This document shows positions 44,213 through 53,301 of a stretch of 64,000 nucleotides of DNA, one piece after another. Positions within the stretch are counted from its first letter, which is position 1. Each line of letters opens with the position of its first letter. Made by a program: the position numbers and the translations under genes. Below the pieces are notes generated by a model. That model made no database searches. It was not told where the DNA came from and saw only the letters and a program-made list of their open reading frames with translations. The stretch is from Flavobacterium humi (GTDB lineage: Bacteria > Bacteroidota > Bacteroidia > Flavobacteriales > Flavobacteriaceae), in NCBI RefSeq assembly GCF_004745595.1, contig NZ_SRLH01000006.1, forward strand, positions 124,001 through 188,000, given 5' to 3'.

Positions 44213-46759
44213 TTAGAACGGATAGTTTATACCAATATTTAGCACAGATTTGCTCAAATTTAATTCTTTAAACCATCGTTCGTTTTCTGTTTTTGCCGGA
44301 TTATAGGTCTTGAAACCAAAGTCTACACGGGCTACGAAGAACTTGAAATCATACCGGAAGCCTATTCCCGTACCAAGTGCCAGATCCTTCAATGATGAAA
44401 ATCCGGTAAATACCTTCGTTTCGTCCGTTTCGTTGTCCAGGACATTCCAGATATTGCCACAATCCGCAAAAAGAGCTCCGTAGAAACTTCCGAAATAACG
44501 ATAGCGGAACTCCGCATTCAGCGCGATTTTCATATTGGCCTCGTTAAAATCGTTTAGCCCTCCGGAACGGCCAGGACCCAAACTGTACGATTGCCAAGCC
44601 CTGTTGTCGTTAGAACCTCCGGCAAAATAACTTCTCGAGAATGGAATGGATTTCGAATTTCCGTAAGGAATGGCAATCCCAAAAAAGCTTCGAACGGCAA
44701 AAATATTATAGTTCCCCAAATCCCAGTGTTTGATATAGTCGAATTCGGTTTTGATATATTGCGAATACTGCAACCCGAAAACCGTCCTTGTCCCATCTTC
44801 GCTTTTAGGCTGGTTGGATAGGCTGGCCGCCAGCGAAAGTACATTCCCGGCAGATTCTATTTTCCCACGGAAACTGTAAAATTCCTTGTCAAAGAAATCG
44901 GTTTTGCTGTCTTTGGAATAACTGAAATTCGAAGCGAAAATCAAATTGTTTTCCGTAAGCCTGTCTTTTCGTTCCTTGATACTCTTGATACTCCTGAAAT
45001 CTGTCCCGGCAGGATCCAATGAAGGGAATTCGTTGTTCAGCGCGCCTTCCAGGAACATATCGGCCCCGCCTTGCGCTATGGTAAGATTGCCAAATTCGTC
45101 CACATAATCCGGATTGGTATTGTACGTGCCGGCAAAGTCGTTTAGTTTGGTGTAAGAGGAACGGTATACGTTGAAATAATTCTTGGTATTGATGTTCTTG
45201 ACATACTGAATGTTTACCAAATCGAACCGCGCGCTGGTATTCCTGCCCGGAGTCCAGCTGTAATTGATGGTTGTGGTAAAGTTTTCCTTGTCCAGGCCGA
45301 TGTTCCGCTGCTTGGCAAAACCAACACTGATCAAACTGTTGGGAAACATGGTTTTAGGTACTATTTTTTCCGTCCCGAACGGAAGGAATAATCTTGGGAA
45401 ACTCAGCCTCAAATCAGTACCGATTTCCGAGATGTTAAAAAACTGATCGTCTGGATTGGCTAAATCTTTGGAAGAACCGATATTCCCCCGAAGCCCAAGT
45501 TCCAGGATTTCGGCACCCCTGAAAAGATTTCGTATCGATACTGAAGTACTTCCCGAAATACCGAAATCCTGAATGTTGGAATGCGTAAAATCGGCATTGG
45601 CCCTAAAACTGAATTTGTCTTTCGAAACCAGGTAGATATTGGTCTTCAGTGTTTTGCTGATCGTGTCTTCGGTATACGTAATGTTCGGATAGTTGAAAAT
45701 CCTTAAGTTGTTAAGGGAACGCAGCGTTTGAGTTCTTTTGGAATCACTGTACACACTGTCCTTATAAATAAAAACGGCATTGGTTATCGCTCTCGGCCTG
45801 TAGCGTAATTTGTTGCTGCTGTAAAGGTTGAAATTCCCGTATTTTGCACTGTCAGCAACTTTTTGCCTGTTTTTGGATACCGAGTCGGTAGTGAAAATAT
45901 TGACTTCGCTGATGCGGTAGATATCATACGGTTTTGTAGTGGTACTGTCTCCTTTCCTTGCAATCTGATCGGTGATATTTATTTTTACCGGCGATTTTTT
46001 GCTGGCCGTGTCAATATCAAAATAGATGCTTTGCTGCTGGAAATAGTACACTCCGTGATTCCTGAAATAGGTCGTGATCCTGTTGCGTTCGGCATCAAAA
46101 TTCTCGGCTTTGTACTGCTGGCCTTCTTTAATGATAGACCTTCTTTTGGAACGCAGATACAAAGAATCCAAGGCAGGTGTTTCAATTTCCCGTGAAATGG
46201 TATCCAGGAAAGTAGGCTGTCCCGTGCTAAGTTTGTACACGATATTACCGCGTTTGTTTTCCTCGTAATGAATGTCAAAAGAGGCTTTGGCATCAAAATA
46301 CCCTTGGTTGAAATAGAAAGCCCGTAAGCGTTTTATCGATCTCCTGGTTTTTGCCGTGTCAATGATAACAGGAGGTTCTCCGGTCCTTCTTAAAAAACTG
46401 TGCCATCCGGAATACCAAAAAGATTTCCCAAGGCGGTCCACTTGTTTTTTCGAAAGCCATTTTATTTTGCGCCTGTATTTGTCAGGACGGGCAGTGTATT
46501 TTGCCCTAAAGATAGAATCCGTATTGTTTTTGGCCAGGTTGTACATGTTCAGCCGGAGTTTATACCCTAAAATAGAAGTATTGGGCTGCTGTATGATCTG
46601 GGCCACGACATCTTCCTGCGAATTTTTTTTATCATTGATGAGGATTTCGTTCTTTGTTAAAAGGAATTTCTTATCCGGGACTTTCTTAACAACATTACAC
46701 GCTGAAATAAGTGTAGCGATTAGAATAAATATTGATATTTTTGCAGTACGATTGTTCAA
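44213..46759 (-). CDS. tamL: BamA-family outer-membrane protein TamL (lipoprotein)
   Basis: The 848-residue protein begins with a lipoprotein signal (lipobox ISAC, Cys21), unlike classical BamA, matching the Bacteroidota TamL. POTRA-like domains cover about residues 25-400 (VVKKVPDKKFLLTKNEILI, FYFNQGYFDAKASFDI), followed by a 16-strand-type barrel with conserved SLGPGRSGGLNDFNEANMK and a C-terminal strand ending GINYPF. It inserts or translocates autotransporter-like proteins together with TamB. Divergent from the methyltransferase gene. Confidence 0.92.
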   Translation of the reverse strand: MNNRTAKISIFILIATLISACNVVKKVPDKKFLLTKNEILINDKKNSQEDVVAQIIQQPNTSILGYKLRLNMYNLAKNNTDSIFRAKYTARPDKYRRKIKWLSKKQVDRLGKSFWYSGWHSFLRRTGEPPVIIDTAKTRRSIKRLRAFYFNQGYFDAKASFDIHYEENKRGNIVYKLSTGQPTFLDTISREIETPALDSLYLRSKRRSIIKEGQQYKAENFDAERNRITTYFRNHGVYYFQQQSIYFDIDTASKKSPVKINITDQIARKGDSTTTKPYDIYRISEVNIFTTDSVSKNRQKVADSAKYGNFNLYSSNKLRYRPRAITNAVFIYKDSVYSDSKRTQTLRSLNNLRIFNYPNITYTEDTISKTLKTNIYLVSKDKFSFRANADFTHSNIQDFGISGSTSVSIRNLFRGAEILELGLRGNIGSSKDLANPDDQFFNISEIGTDLRLSFPRLFLPFGTEKIVPKTMFPNSLISVGFAKQRNIGLDKENFTTTINYSWTPGRNTSARFDLVNIQYVKNINTKNYFNVYRSSYTKLNDFAGTYNTNPDYVDEFGNLTIAQGGADMFLEGALNNEFPSLDPAGTDFRSIKSIKERKDRLTENNLIFASNFSYSKDSKTDFFDKEFYSFRGKIESAGNVLSLAASLSNQPKSEDGTRTVFGLQYSQYIKTEFDYIKHWDLGNYNIFAVRSFFGIAIPYGNSKSIPFSRSYFAGGSNDNRAWQSYSLGPGRSGGLNDFNEANMKIALNAEFRYRYFGSFYGALFADCGNIWNVLDNETDETKVFTGFSSLKDLALGTGIGFRYDFKFFVARVDFGFKTYNPAKTENERWFKELNLSKSVLNIGINYPF

Positions 46760-46786
46760 ACTATTCGGAAATTTATTTCAAAAATA
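46736..46786. promoter_or_regulatory. Overlapping divergent promoters of tamL and the rRNA methyltransferase gene
   Basis: A plus-strand TATTTTTG (46736-46743) lies before the methyltransferase gene, inside the first codons of tamL. A minus-strand TATTTTTG (complement of 46779-46786) lies before tamL. Each -7 box therefore sits in the transcript of the other gene, so the two may interfere. Confidence 0.5.
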
Positions 46787-46795
46787 CACTTTTTT

Positions 46796-47524
46796 ATGGT
46801 TAGTAAAAACCAAATAAAACTTATAACGGGTTTAGTTCAGAAAAAATACAGGAAGCAGCATCGATTATTTTTTGCCGAAGGCGTAAAAGTGATTGAGGAA
46901 TTGTTGCATTCCGATTTTGAGCTGGAGCATGTATTTCATACGAAACCTATGTTTGTAAACGTTCCGGAGCACAAAAAAGTATCTGTTTCCGAATCGGAAC
47001 TTAAAAAAATAAGTGCTTTGACAACGCCAAACGATTGCCTGGCTGTTTTCAGGATACCTGAAGAAAAACCGGTTGCGCCCGGCGGATTGGTACTGGCCCT
47101 TGACGATATCCGTGATCCGGGGAACCTGGGCACGATTATCCGTTTGTGTGACTGGTTCGGGATTAGCCAGATCATTTGCTCGGAACAAACTGTTGATGTG
47201 TACAACCCTAAAGTTGTCCAGGCCACTATGGGTTCCATCGGAAGGGTCAATATCAGTTATCTTGACCTGGAATCATACCTGTCTCAATCGGGAACGGCTG
47301 TTTTCGGGACTTTTATGGAAGGTGACAATATTTATAAAGAGGCATTGCCTACGGAAGGTATTATCGTGTTGGGGAACGAAGCCAACGGTATCTCAAAAAG
47401 CATTGAAGGATTGGTAACCAAAAAAATAAGCATTCCGCGTTTCGGCAACCTGCAACTGACCGAAAGCCTGAATGTAGCCACCGCTACCGCCATCGTATTA
47501 AGCGAATTCAAAAGAAACGCATAG
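46796..47524 (+). CDS. SpoU/TrmH-family RNA 2'-O-methyltransferase
   Basis: The 242-residue protein has an N-terminal substrate-binding segment (KYRKQHRLFFAEGVKVIEELL) and the SPOUT core with LALDDIRDPGNLGTIIRLCDWFGI, VLGNEANGISKSI and the SAM knot IPRFGNLQLTESLNVATATAIVLSEFKR. It methylates a ribose in rRNA or tRNA; the target base is not readable from sequence. Confidence 0.93.
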   Translation: MVSKNQIKLITGLVQKKYRKQHRLFFAEGVKVIEELLHSDFELEHVFHTKPMFVNVPEHKKVSVSESELKKISALTTPNDCLAVFRIPEEKPVAPGGLVLALDDIRDPGNLGTIIRLCDWFGISQIICSEQTVDVYNPKVVQATMGSIGRVNISYLDLESYLSQSGTAVFGTFMEGDNIYKEALPTEGIIVLGNEANGISKSIEGLVTKKISIPRFGNLQLTESLNVATATAIVLSEFKRNA

Positions 47525-47531
47525 CAACAAA

Positions 47532-47564
47532 AAAAGCAGCCTGTTTTCCAAGCTGCTTTTTTTT
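47532..47564. terminator. Terminator between the methyltransferase gene and porT-like gene
   Basis: AAAAGCAGC (47532-47540) pairs with GCTGCTTTT (47552-47560), followed by T run; convergent genes. Confidence 0.88.
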
Positions 47565-47600
47565 ATTCTATCATTGGCTACAAAAGCCTTGTTTCGGATA

Positions 47601-48308
47601 TTAATGGAAGGCGAAATTGATAAAGATCCCGCGTGTCATCATCTTGTTTACATTGCCTGTCCAGGGGCTGTTTGGGTCGTTATCGGGGATAAGTTCGTTT
47701 TTCATCCCGAAAACACCTCGTATGGAAGGCGAAAACTTAAAATATTCCATATACAAATCAATACCTAAACCAAGCTCGTAATTGCTGGTGTTTTTCAGCA
47801 TCCGGAACCGGTTTGAGGAATTGTCGTCTTTCGAATTGGCATTGCTCGACAGATTCATATCGGATGAAATCCCACCCAAAACATATGGCCTTACGTTCCC
47901 CATCCTTTTGGAAGAAAATTTAAGGAGCAGCGGGAAGTGGATGTAGGTTGATTTTACCTCACGCAATGCATCTACAGCATTTGTCATATGCGGGAAATGC
48001 AAATTCCGCTGGCCGTAATACAATCCGGGCTCAAAACGAAGGTCTACATATTCGGTCAGGCGCAAATTGGTGATCAAACCTACGTTAAACCCCATCTGGC
48101 TGTCTACCAGGATGTCCTGGTCGTCGTATTTTTTGTCAATTTTGAAATCATAACTATTGAGTCCCAGGAAAAAACCAAAGTGGATCCGCTGTTTGTCAAA
48201 GTTCTCCAAATTGATGATGGGTTTTTTGGCAAACATGCTTTTGCTGAAAACCTGTGCATTGCTTATAGTTGACGATATAAGGATGAGTAAAAAAAATAGT
48301 TTCTTCAT
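47601..48308 (-). CDS. porT: PorT-like outer-membrane barrel (type IX secretion)
   Basis: The 235-residue protein has a signal peptide (ending STISNAQ) and an outer-membrane eight-strand barrel of the PorT family: GFFLGLNSYDFKI, GFNVGLITNLRLTEYVDLRFEPGLYYGQRNL and RPYVLGGISSDMNL. PorT/SprT is needed for type IX secretion and gliding in Bacteroidota. It directly follows menG/ubiE (2 bp), the usual Flavobacterium arrangement. The symbol rests on context and pattern. Confidence 0.82.
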   Translation of the reverse strand: MKKLFFLLILISSTISNAQVFSKSMFAKKPIINLENFDKQRIHFGFFLGLNSYDFKIDKKYDDQDILVDSQMGFNVGLITNLRLTEYVDLRFEPGLYYGQRNLHFPHMTNAVDALREVKSTYIHFPLLLKFSSKRMGNVRPYVLGGISSDMNLSSNANSKDDNSSNRFRMLKNTSNYELGLGIDLYMEYFKFSPSIRGVFGMKNELIPDNDPNSPWTGNVNKMMTRGIFINFAFH

Positions 48309-48310
48309 TG

Positions 48311-49042
48311 TTATTTTTTAGAAGCCGAATAAATAGTTGCTACTCCGAAAGTTTGCGGCAAATGCTTTACATCTATAAACCCAATTTTCCGCAAAATATT
48401 GTTCAATTCTTCACCGTACGGGAAAATTGAGGCAGAATCGGATAAATATTGGTACGCTACTTTGTCTTTGGAGAAAAGTTTACCGATAACCGGCAGTATG
48501 TATTTTGTATAAAAGCGGTATCCTTGTTTGTATGGGAAACGGTCCGGGACAGAAGTTTCCAGGATGACAAAAAGCCCTCCGGGTTTCAGTACACGCAGTA
48601 TCTCGGCAAGCCCTTGCTGCAGGTTTTCAAAATTCCGGATACCAAAGGCAACGGTTACCACATCAAAAGACGCCTCTTCAAAAGGGATTTTTTCCGAATC
48701 GCCCAAAACCAGCTCGATCCTTTCGGATAAATTCTTATGGGCCACTTTTTGCTTCCCTACTTCGAGCATACCGGCAGAAATGTCAAGGCCGATGATTTTT
48801 TTTGCCTGCGTATTGGCCAGCAAAATAGCCAGGTCCCCGGTTCCTGTTGCAATGTCAAGTATGGTTTCGGGGTTTTTTCCAGCCACCATCTTCAGAATCT
48901 TTTTGCGCCATTTGATGTCCACTCCAAACGAGATAACCCGGTTCAGGCTGTCGTATTTTGTAGAGATGGTGTCAAACATTTTTGCGACTTGTTCCTTCTT
49001 TCCCAGGTCAGAATCTTTGTATGGTTTTGTGCTAATGGACAT
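48311..49042 (-). CDS. menG: Demethylmenaquinone methyltransferase MenG/UbiE
   Basis: The 243-residue SAM methyltransferase has the conserved FDTISTKYDSLNRVISFGVDI, the glycine-rich ILDIATGTGDLAILLA, IGLDISAGML, GDSEKIPFEEASFDVVTVAFGIRNFENLQQGLAEILRVLKPGG. In Bacteroidota it methylates demethylmenaquinone, as these organisms use menaquinone. Encoded upstream of porT-like gene and co-transcribed. Confidence 0.95.
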   Translation of the reverse strand: MSISTKPYKDSDLGKKEQVAKMFDTISTKYDSLNRVISFGVDIKWRKKILKMVAGKNPETILDIATGTGDLAILLANTQAKKIIGLDISAGMLEVGKQKVAHKNLSERIELVLGDSEKIPFEEASFDVVTVAFGIRNFENLQQGLAEILRVLKPGGLFVILETSVPDRFPYKQGYRFYTKYILPVIGKLFSKDKVAYQYLSDSASIFPYGEELNNILRKIGFIDVKHLPQTFGVATIYSASKK

Positions 49043-49151
49043 AAAATAAATTTCAACAAATATAAAATTAAATTCCGAATGTTTAAAAACAGGTCAATCA
49101 TCGATGAATTTAAGATGTTAATCGTTTTTAGTTAATTATAAGTGTTTGGTA

Positions 49152-49182
49152 TTGTGGTAATTAAAAATTTTTGTTAAATTTA
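49152..49182 (+). promoter_or_regulatory. Candidate promoter of the 49.2-49.5 kb RNA
   Basis: TTG (49152-49154), a 20-bp spacer and TAAATTTA (49175-49182) match the Bacteroidota consensus with one mismatch at the last base. Transcription would start near 49189. Confidence 0.5.
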
Positions 49183-49188
49183 CTCCCT

Positions 49189-49516
49189 TGTAAAATGTCA
49201 ATAGGTTCATTTACCGAGAGGTAAAAATAATGAAGCAAGTTGGCACAATTTGTCTCACTATCTTTAATCAAAATTTGCAATTGTCTTTTCAATTGTAGAA
49301 GTGCACAAACGTTCTTTGGGTTAAATTTGTTTTTGGAAATTTTAGTTTTGTTATATTATCTTAGTGGTATTTGGTAATATGACGTTTGAGATTCGTCTCA
49401 GTTATGTATTGGCCATATAACATGGTTGAACAATATATGGCAAAATAATTTTGATTCTAGAAATTTACCCTGGCATTTTATAAAGAACGCCTTCTGTTTG
49501 CAGGAGGCGTTTTTTT
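49189..49516 (+). ncRNA. Candidate structured non-coding RNA
   Basis: There is no reading frame of note in this 480-bp gap, but several features of an RNA gene line up. A promoter-like pair of boxes lies at 49152-49182. A closing stem joins TAAAATGTCA (49191-49200) with TGGCATTTTA (49471-49480), 10 bp with one G-U. Inside are a GAGA-capped hairpin (49210-49225), a TTCG-capped hairpin (TGAGA 49387-49391 with TCTCA 49396-49400), CAATTG arms (49278-49283 with 49290-49295), and a 7-bp stem GCCATAT with ATATGGC (49412-49418, 49435-49441). An intrinsic terminator follows (AACGCCTTCTG 49486-49496 with CAGGAGGCGTT 49501-49511, then T run). It is not 4.5S RNA, tmRNA or RNase P by motif. 6S RNA or Flavo-1-like RNA cannot be excluded. 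Confidence 0.6.
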
Positions 49517-49521
49517 ATGGT

Positions 49522-50007
49522 TTATAGTTTCGTATAGGTTTCAAAGGTGAAGTCGTAGGCATGTTTCTCATCCTTGCCGTGGCATTCGGAAGCCGATAAT
49601 TTCCATTTTCCCGGATCGATTTCAGGGAAAAAAGCATCGGCATCAAAAGAATGATGCACCCTGGTCAGCTCGATGCAGTCTGCAATATCGATAGATTGCC
49701 TGTATATTTCCCCACCGCCAATAACATAAATAGTTTCATCATCCGGGCAGGCAGCAATGGCACTTTCCATAGAATTGACTACATAACAGCCTTCCGGGAC
49801 TTTGTAATCCCCGTTTCTGGTAATGATAATATGGGTGCGGTTGGGCAATGGTTTTGGAAAGCTTTCGAACGTTTTCCTTCCCATAATGATATAATGACCC
49901 GAAGTAATGGCCTTAAACCGCTTAAAATCGTCGGGAAGATGCCAGAGCAGGTCGTTGTCTTTTCCCAGCTCATTGTTTTCGCCGGCTGCGGCAATCAGTG
50001 TAATCAT
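49522..50007 (-). CDS. folA: Dihydrofolate reductase FolA
   Basis: The 161-residue enzyme reduces dihydrofolate using NADPH. It shows MITLIAAAGENNELGKDNDLLWHLPDDFKRFK (with the catalytic acidic residue in the DLLWHLPDD region), HYIIMGRKTFESFPKPLPNRTHIIIT, and YVIGGGEIYRQSI. thyA is nearby on the same strand, making a folate/thymidylate group with the small 2TM gene between. Confidence 0.97.
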   Translation of the reverse strand: MITLIAAAGENNELGKDNDLLWHLPDDFKRFKAITSGHYIIMGRKTFESFPKPLPNRTHIIITRNGDYKVPEGCYVVNSMESAIAACPDDETIYVIGGGEIYRQSIDIADCIELTRVHHSFDADAFFPEIDPGKWKLSASECHGKDEKHAYDFTFETYTKL

Positions 50008-50014
50008 GGAAGTA

Positions 50015-50344
50015 TCAGTTATTGTTTTGGTCCAGGTCTTTTTGGAGTTGTTCTATTTTCCGTTCCTGTTTGGCGATAAGCTTGTCTATTTGTGTCCGCT
50101 CCCAGTTTTTGTTCATGAAACTGTCCGTGATAAAAACCCGGATAAAATGCAGAATGAACAAAAAACTCCAGATGGTAATTACCCATAGGAACCAATGCGT
50201 TTCAGGATATACGTTAAGCAGTTTGTTTACAACCAAAGAGAAAATACTTCCCAGAACAAAGAATACAAAGTGATAATACAAGCGTTTTTTTTGCTTCAGG
50301 CGTTGTCTCGCGTACTCGTATTGTTCGTGTAGAGAATTATCCAT
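50015..50344 (-). CDS. 2TM domain-containing small membrane protein
   Basis: The 109-residue protein has basic YARQRLKQKKRLYYHFVFFVLGSIF, two membrane helices (about 25-42 and 52-72), then a helical NKNWERTQIDKLIAKQERKIEQLQKDLDQN tail. This matches the widespread 2TM domain of Bacteroidota. Function unknown. 7 bp separate it from folA, so co-transcription is likely. Confidence 0.85.
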   Translation of the reverse strand: MDNSLHEQYEYARQRLKQKKRLYYHFVFFVLGSIFSLVVNKLLNVYPETHWFLWVITIWSFLFILHFIRVFITDSFMNKNWERTQIDKLIAKQERKIEQLQKDLDQNNN

Positions 50345-50469
50345 AAGTAAGGTTTTACGGATTTAAAGATAAAATTATTTTTTTGAATTTAAATGCGTGT
50401 TGCTAACTATTTGCAATCCGGGCCCAAAAAACGATATGGTTTTGTTCCTTATCCTTAAGCCATTATTCC

Positions 50470-51294
50470 TTATACCGCTACTGCTCCTTTTATATGAGGA
50501 TGCGGCTCGTAGCCTTCCAATGTGAAATCTTCAAAGGTAAAGTCGAAAATGTCTTTTACGGCCGGGTTCAAAATCATTCTAGGCAATGGTTTCGGTTCCC
50601 GTGACAATTGCAGTTCCAATTGCTCATAATGATTGCTGTAAATGTGCGCATCGCCAAAAGTATGGATAAATTCACCGGCTTCCAGTCCGCAAACCTGCGC
50701 CACCATCATCGTGAACAGGGCATAAGAAGCGATGTTGAAGGGAACGCCCAGGAAAATATCGGCGCTGCGTTGGTACAACTGGCAGGATAATTTACCGTCA
50801 GCAACATAAAACTGGAAAAAGGCATGGCAGGGCGGCAAAGCGGCTTTTCCATTGGCAACATTTTCGGCAAATGACTTGGACGTATCCGGCAAAACGGAAG
50901 GATTCCAGGCGGAAACCAGCATCCTGCGGCTGTTCGGGTTGGTTTTTAAGGTATCGATCAATTCCTTGATCTGGTCAATTTCCTCGCTGTTCCAATTGCG
51001 CCACTGGTGTCCGTAGACCGGGCCCAAATCACCGTTTCCGTCGGCCCATTCGTCCCATATTTTTACACCATTTTCATTCAGGTAAGCAATATTGGTGTCG
51101 CCTTTCAAGAACCAAAGCAATTCATGGATAATAGATTTCAAATGCAGTTTTTTGGTCGTAACCATCGGAAATCCTTCACTTAAATCAAAACGCATCTGGT
51201 ACCCGAAAACACTTTTGGTTCCCGTTCCTGTCCTGTCTCCTTTTTGGTTCCCGTTTTCCAAAACGTGCTTAACCAAATCTAAATACTGCTTCAT
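50470..51294 (-). CDS. thyA: Thymidylate synthase ThyA
   Basis: The 274-residue enzyme has [26 protein letters not shown], the active-site cysteine in [13 protein letters not shown], and [21 protein letters not shown]. It makes dTMP from dUMP with methylene-tetrahydrofolate. Located upstream of folA. Confidence 0.97.
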   Translation of the reverse strand: MKQYLDLVKHVLENGNQKGDRTGTGTKSVFGYQMRFDLSEGFPMVTTKKLHLKSIIHELLWFLKGDTNIAYLNENGVKIWDEWADGNGDLGPVYGHQWRNWNSEEIDQIKELIDTLKTNPNSRRMLVSAWNPSVLPDTSKSFAENVANGKAALPPCHAFFQFYVADGKLSCQLYQRSADIFLGVPFNIASYALFTMMVAQVCGLEAGEFIHTFGDAHIYSNHYEQLELQLSREPKPLPRMILNPAVKDIFDFTFEDFTLEGYEPHPHIKGAVAV

Positions 51295-51368
51295 TGTCTA
51301 CTATAAATGATGGGTTTTGCCTATAAAATGATGCATTGCTGGTTGCCGTTTTACAGTTAAAATAATTT

Positions 51369-51995
51369 TTAGCTTTCCCTTTTCGAAATCTCGTCCCGTA
51401 TTTTGGCCGCTTTTTCATAATCTTCTTCCTGGACCGCATTGTCTAAAAGATCATGAAGCTCCGAAAGGCTGTGCTTGGCGTAGGAACTCTTGCTGTCATT
51501 GCTTTCTTCCAGCCCGAAGGTTTCAGGGGAAGACAGGATGTCATCAATATTCTGCTGGTCCGGATTTTCGGTTTCAGGGTTTATCTTCAGGAAAATACCG
51601 GCTTTGTCCAGGATGTTTTTATAGGTAAAGATTGGGGCGTTGAAACGAAGTGCCAAGGCAATCGCATCTGAAGTTCTCGCATCAATGATTTCCTCAATCT
51701 TATCACGTTCGCAAATCATGCTGGAGTAAAAAACACCATCCACTAATTTGTGGATGATAACCTGCTTGATGACAATGTCAAAGCGGTCAGCAAAGTTCTT
51801 GAACAGGTCATGTGTCAGCGGGCGGGGCGGTTTGATTTCTTTTTCGAGCGCAATGGCTATAGACTGGGCTTCAAAAGCGCCAATCACGATTGGTAATTTC
51901 CGGTCTCCGTCCACTTCGTTCAAAATAAGGGCGTAAGCTCCATTTTGTGTCTGGCTGTAAGATATTCCTTTTATGGTAAGTTTTACTAAACTCAT
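51369..51995 (-). CDS. Bifunctional nuclease family protein with UvrB/UvrC motif
   Basis: The 208-residue protein has an N-terminal DUF151 bifunctional nuclease domain (VKLTIKGISYSQTQNGAYALIL, LPIVIGAFEAQSIAIALE, DARTSDAIALALRFNAPIF). A C-terminal UVR motif LHDLLDNAVQEEDYEKAAKIRDEI (about 178-201) can bind partners of nucleotide excision repair or Clp. The domain was named for nuclease activity in plants; bacterial role is unproven. Confidence 0.9.
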   Translation of the reverse strand: MSLVKLTIKGISYSQTQNGAYALILNEVDGDRKLPIVIGAFEAQSIAIALEKEIKPPRPLTHDLFKNFADRFDIVIKQVIIHKLVDGVFYSSMICERDKIEEIIDARTSDAIALALRFNAPIFTYKNILDKAGIFLKINPETENPDQQNIDDILSSPETFGLEESNDSKSSYAKHSLSELHDLLDNAVQEEDYEKAAKIRDEISKRES

Positions 51996-52198
51996 AGTTT
52001 TTGAGTGTTAAGCATGGCGTGTAAGGCTCGGGCTTAAAAATTTTGCTGGTGTAAATTGATTAACTGCAAAGCCTGGTAAAACGGCTTCCTTTGTCATTTC
52101 TGGCATTGCGCCGGGTTTTGCAAAGGTGTTGCCAATAGCAGGAAAGCGTATGCAAAGTAACGAAAAACTTTTGCTTCAAGAAACGGAAAACAAAAAAA

Positions 52199-52230
52199 AT
52201 GAGCTGTATAATTTGAATTACACAGCTCAT
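52199..52230 (-). terminator. Terminator of the etfBA transcript
   Basis: ATGAGCTGT (52199-52207) pairs with ACAGCTCAT (52222-52230), extended inward to a 15-bp near-perfect stem. On the minus strand it is followed by TTTTTTTTG. The remaining bases 51996-52198 show no gene. Confidence 0.85.
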
Positions 52231-52251
52231 CATATGGATATCCTGTAAGGA

Positions 52252-53220
52252 TTATGAGTTTTGGGCTTTGAAAGCTTTTAATTTCTCGGTTAATTTTGGA
52301 AGGATCTCGAAAGCATCCCCTACAATTCCGTAGTCGGCTACTTTAAAGAATGGCGCGTCAGCATCAGCATTGATCACAACCTTTACTTTTGAAGAGTTGA
52401 TCCCCGCAATGTGCTGGATCGCTCCTGAAATCCCTACGGCAATATATAAATTCGTGGCAACCGGTTTTCCTGTTTGCCCTACGTGCTCGCTATGAGGCCT
52501 CCATCCTAAATCGGAAACAGGCTTGGAGCAAGCAGTTGCCGCTCCTAAAACTGCTGCCAGGTCTTCGATCATACCCCAGTTTTCAGGGCCTTTCAATCCG
52601 CGTCCGCCGGAAACTACGACATCGGCATCTGCAATGGTTACTTTGCCCGATCCTTTTTCTACCGATTGTACTTTTACGCCAAAATCTGCATCTGAAATAG
52701 ACGGTGCAAAATCTTCCGCTGCGGCAGTACCTGCGTTTTCAAATATCCCGTAAGAGTTTTTACCCAAACACAACACTTTTACATCTGAAGAGATTTCAGT
52801 AATATTGAATGCCTTGTTTGAGAAAGCGTTTCTTTTCACCTGGAAAGGAGACATGCTTACAGGCAATCCTACCACGTTAGAGGCAAAACCGGCGTTTAAC
52901 GCTACCGATACCAAAGGGGCAAGGTATAAACTATCTGTTGAAGAAGACAGCAAGATCAATTTGGCGCTTTCTTTTTCAGCGGCTTGCTTTACTGCATCGG
53001 CATAGGCTTTAGCCGTAAAATTGGCCAATTTGTCATTGGTTACTTTCAATACTTTATCGACACCATATTTAGACAATTCGGAAACGTCACTGATGTTAAT
53101 GGTTAATGCCGTAACGGTCTGTCCGGTAGTCTCGGCTATTTTTTTGGCATAAGAAGCTAATTCGAAAGCGACTTTCTTGAATTTACCTTCTGCTGATTCT
53201 GCGTATATTAATATTGACAT
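52252..53220 (-). CDS. etfA: Electron transfer flavoprotein alpha subunit
   Basis: The 322-residue protein has an N-terminal alpha/beta domain and the C-terminal FAD-binding domain with [62 protein letters not shown] and [20 protein letters not shown]. EtfAB passes electrons from acyl-CoA dehydrogenases to the quinone pool. It lies downstream of etfB with a gap of 81 bp. Confidence 0.96.
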   Translation of the reverse strand: MSILIYAESAEGKFKKVAFELASYAKKIAETTGQTVTALTINISDVSELSKYGVDKVLKVTNDKLANFTAKAYADAVKQAAEKESAKLILLSSSTDSLYLAPLVSVALNAGFASNVVGLPVSMSPFQVKRNAFSNKAFNITEISSDVKVLCLGKNSYGIFENAGTAAAEDFAPSISDADFGVKVQSVEKGSGKVTIADADVVVSGGRGLKGPENWGMIEDLAAVLGAATACSKPVSDLGWRPHSEHVGQTGKPVATNLYIAVGISGAIQHIAGINSSKVKVVINADADAPFFKVADYGIVGDAFEILPKLTEKLKAFKAQNS

Positions 53221-53301
53221 GATTTTATTATTTTGAATGTGAATCCTAAATTTTAAATGATCCTGAATCCAATCCCGTCATTTAAAACTCAAAATGTAAA
53301 A

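Noticed and set aside
49189-49516. Assignment of the candidate RNA to tmRNA, RNase P or 4.5S RNA
   Set aside because: None of their conserved motifs is present and the 3' end does not encode CCA.
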